A stretch of 22,316 nt of DNA, taken from assembly GCA_900548405.1 (NCBI GenBank), contig UNSJ01000032.1:1-22316 (forward strand). Direction: 5' to 3'. A program made the translations under genes and the position numbers. The notes under the pieces were generated by a model. That model searched no databases and was not told the origin of the DNA. It saw nothing but the letters and a program-made list of their open reading frames with translations. Shown piece after piece: positions 21,253 through 22,316 of the stretch. Source of the DNA: Candidatus Gastranaerophilales bacterium (GTDB lineage: Bacteria > Cyanobacteriota > Vampirovibrionia > Gastranaerophilales > Gastranaerophilaceae). Each line of letters opens with the position of its first letter. Within the stretch, counting starts at the first letter, position 1.

Positions 21253-22316
21253 ATGAGTATTAATGAAGTGCAAAATGATTTTGTAAACGTTAAGGTACAA
21301 ATCGGCAAAACAACCAGAGAAGTTAAAATTGAAAAGGGCTGTTTATTTGAAAATAACGGCGGTCAATATATTGTCGATGATGACGGAAAACTGAACGTAT
21401 TTGATAAAAGTGCAAATACATGGAAAACAGCAAGCAGTATAAAGATGACAAATTATCAAATGAAAGCGTTTGAAGCAGTTGCAAACAATTCGAGCGAAGG
21501 TCAGGGAATTATATTAAGTAAAAAAGACATTGAACTTGCTCAGCAAAAATTTAAACAAGGCGGTTTTACAAAGGATATGTCAGAATTTTTGCCTGACGGA
21601 TATAAAATTGATAAGCCTAAAATGTCAAGTGCTGAAAAATACGTTCAAGCTTATGTAACAAACGGCAAAGACACTCAAAGCGCAACTTTAAAATTTCAAA
21701 TTGCAGAGATTTCACAATTAAAAGAAGCAAGCAATCATTATCAACAAAATACAAAAGTTCAGACTAAGCCAAAAATTTACGAAAAAAACGGAGTAAAAGT
21801 TAAGGATGAATATAATTCTGACGGAACTTTAAAAAAACGTTCATTTGCAGATGATCCCCATTCTTTTTACACGTACTCATATCAAAATAATAAATTGGCT
21901 TCTGCTGAATACTATTTTGAAGGAGTTAAATTTGATGATATAACTTTTGATGAAAAAGGAAATATAACAAAAGTTTTATCTCGCAGTCTTGATACTCCCG
22001 ACCAAACGTTCAAATACGATGCCAAAAACAGACTTATAGAAGCTAAGTTATTAAATGATGACGGTTATAAAAAGTTGACTTATACACCGTCAGGCGAGAT
22101 TGCAACATTTAAATCCAAATATAGGGAAGATGAGCAAACAACTGTTTATGATTATTCAAAAAGCAAAAAAGGACAACCGAACGGTTTAATAAGAGAAGGC
22201 TCTCGAGTTTCAGACAATGGTAATAAAGAATATATAAAACTATCAGACATAAATTATTCACCTAACGGTAAAGTTAAAAGCTATACTTGCGTAACAAATA
22301 CAACAAATGCTCATGA
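21253..22316 (+). CDS. Large protein with YD-like repeats, 3' end beyond the window
   Basis: Open frame of 354 codons without a stop, starting MSINEVQNDF after an excellent AAGGAG site, and running off the window end. The N-terminal part (about 1-190) is unrecognised and has no signal peptide. The C-terminal part contains short repeats of YD/RHS or MORN-like style: FDEKGNITKV, YDAKNRLIEAK, YTPSGEIATFK and YSPNGKVKSY, each about 20-35 residues apart. YD-repeat proteins are often surface or toxin-delivery shells. Without the remainder, the architecture and any C-terminal toxin domain cannot be judged. Confidence 0.75.
   Translation, partial: MSINEVQNDFVNVKVQIGKTTREVKIEKGCLFENNGGQYIVDDDGKLNVFDKSANTWKTASSIKMTNYQMKAFEAVANNSSEGQGIILSKKDIELAQQKFKQGGFTKDMSEFLPDGYKIDKPKMSSAEKYVQAYVTNGKDTQSATLKFQIAEISQLKEASNHYQQNTKVQTKPKIYEKNGVKVKDEYNSDGTLKKRSFADDPHSFYTYSYQNNKLASAEYYFEGVKFDDITFDEKGNITKVLSRSLDTPDQTFKYDAKNRLIEAKLLNDDGYKKLTYTPSGEIATFKSKYREDEQTTVYDYSKSKKGQPNGLIREGSRVSDNGNKEYIKLSDINYSPNGKVKSYTCVTNTTNAH

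Noticed and set aside
1..22316. CRISPR arrays, tRNA or rRNA genes, transposases and prophage genes
   Set aside because: None was seen on reading both strands. The repeats found are short palindromes, homopolymers and one pentanucleotide repeat.

Overview
The window looks like chromosomal DNA from a low-GC, gut-type relative of the Cyanobacteria (Melainabacteria / Vampirovibrionia, most like Gastranaerophilales). This placement is inferred. It rests on the AT-rich coding sequence, a Ycf23/DUF561 gene (a family typical of cyanobacteria and algal plastids), an MlaE/TGD1-type lipid permease, and several pilin-like genes with the FTLAEVLVTLGIIGVV amino terminus common in that group.

Layout. 1-719 is the end of a pilin-like gene (copy 1), closed by a two-way terminator. 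775-1635 is the rplU-rpmA ribosomal operon on the minus strand. 1738-7740 is a tightly packed plus-strand murein/division operon, murF-mraY-murD-ftsW-murG. Pilin copy 2 (leader 7779, body to 8515) follows, then folC (8553-9713), converging on a family 2 glycosyltransferase (9688-11253, minus). Pilin copy 3 (leader 11389, body to 12140) comes next. A Ycf23-like TIM-barrel gene (minus) then diverges from a small secreted HtrA-type protease, ilvE and an MlaE-type permease. Pilin copy 4 (leader 15688, body to 16475) faces a minus-strand pair: a receiver protein and a degenerate PilB/GspE-like ATPase. The right end holds an unrecognised protein, a hybrid sensor kinase (minus) and a large YD-like repeat protein cut by the window edge.

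The most striking structure is the set of four dispersed pilin genes. Each has a run of exactly ten G in its leader. Copies 2, 3 and 4 have their own sigma70-type promoter, a strong ribosome binding site and an ATG opening a shared short leader peptide (MRRFNYV or MKRFNYI) that enters the G10 tract. With ten G the leader frame stops 2 codons after the tract. With eleven G (or eight) all three become open and fused to the pilin body. This is the arrangement expected for slipped-strand phase variation, with all three switched off as read here. The leaders are modular. Copies 2 and 3 are identical but for one base over about 139 bp including the tract, although their bodies differ. Copy 4 is a mosaic whose left half matches copy 2 and right half matches copy 1, with the junction at the G tract. 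Short GCTACGC-type palindromes recur at these leaders. Together this suggests a phase-variable, recombining surface-pilin repertoire.
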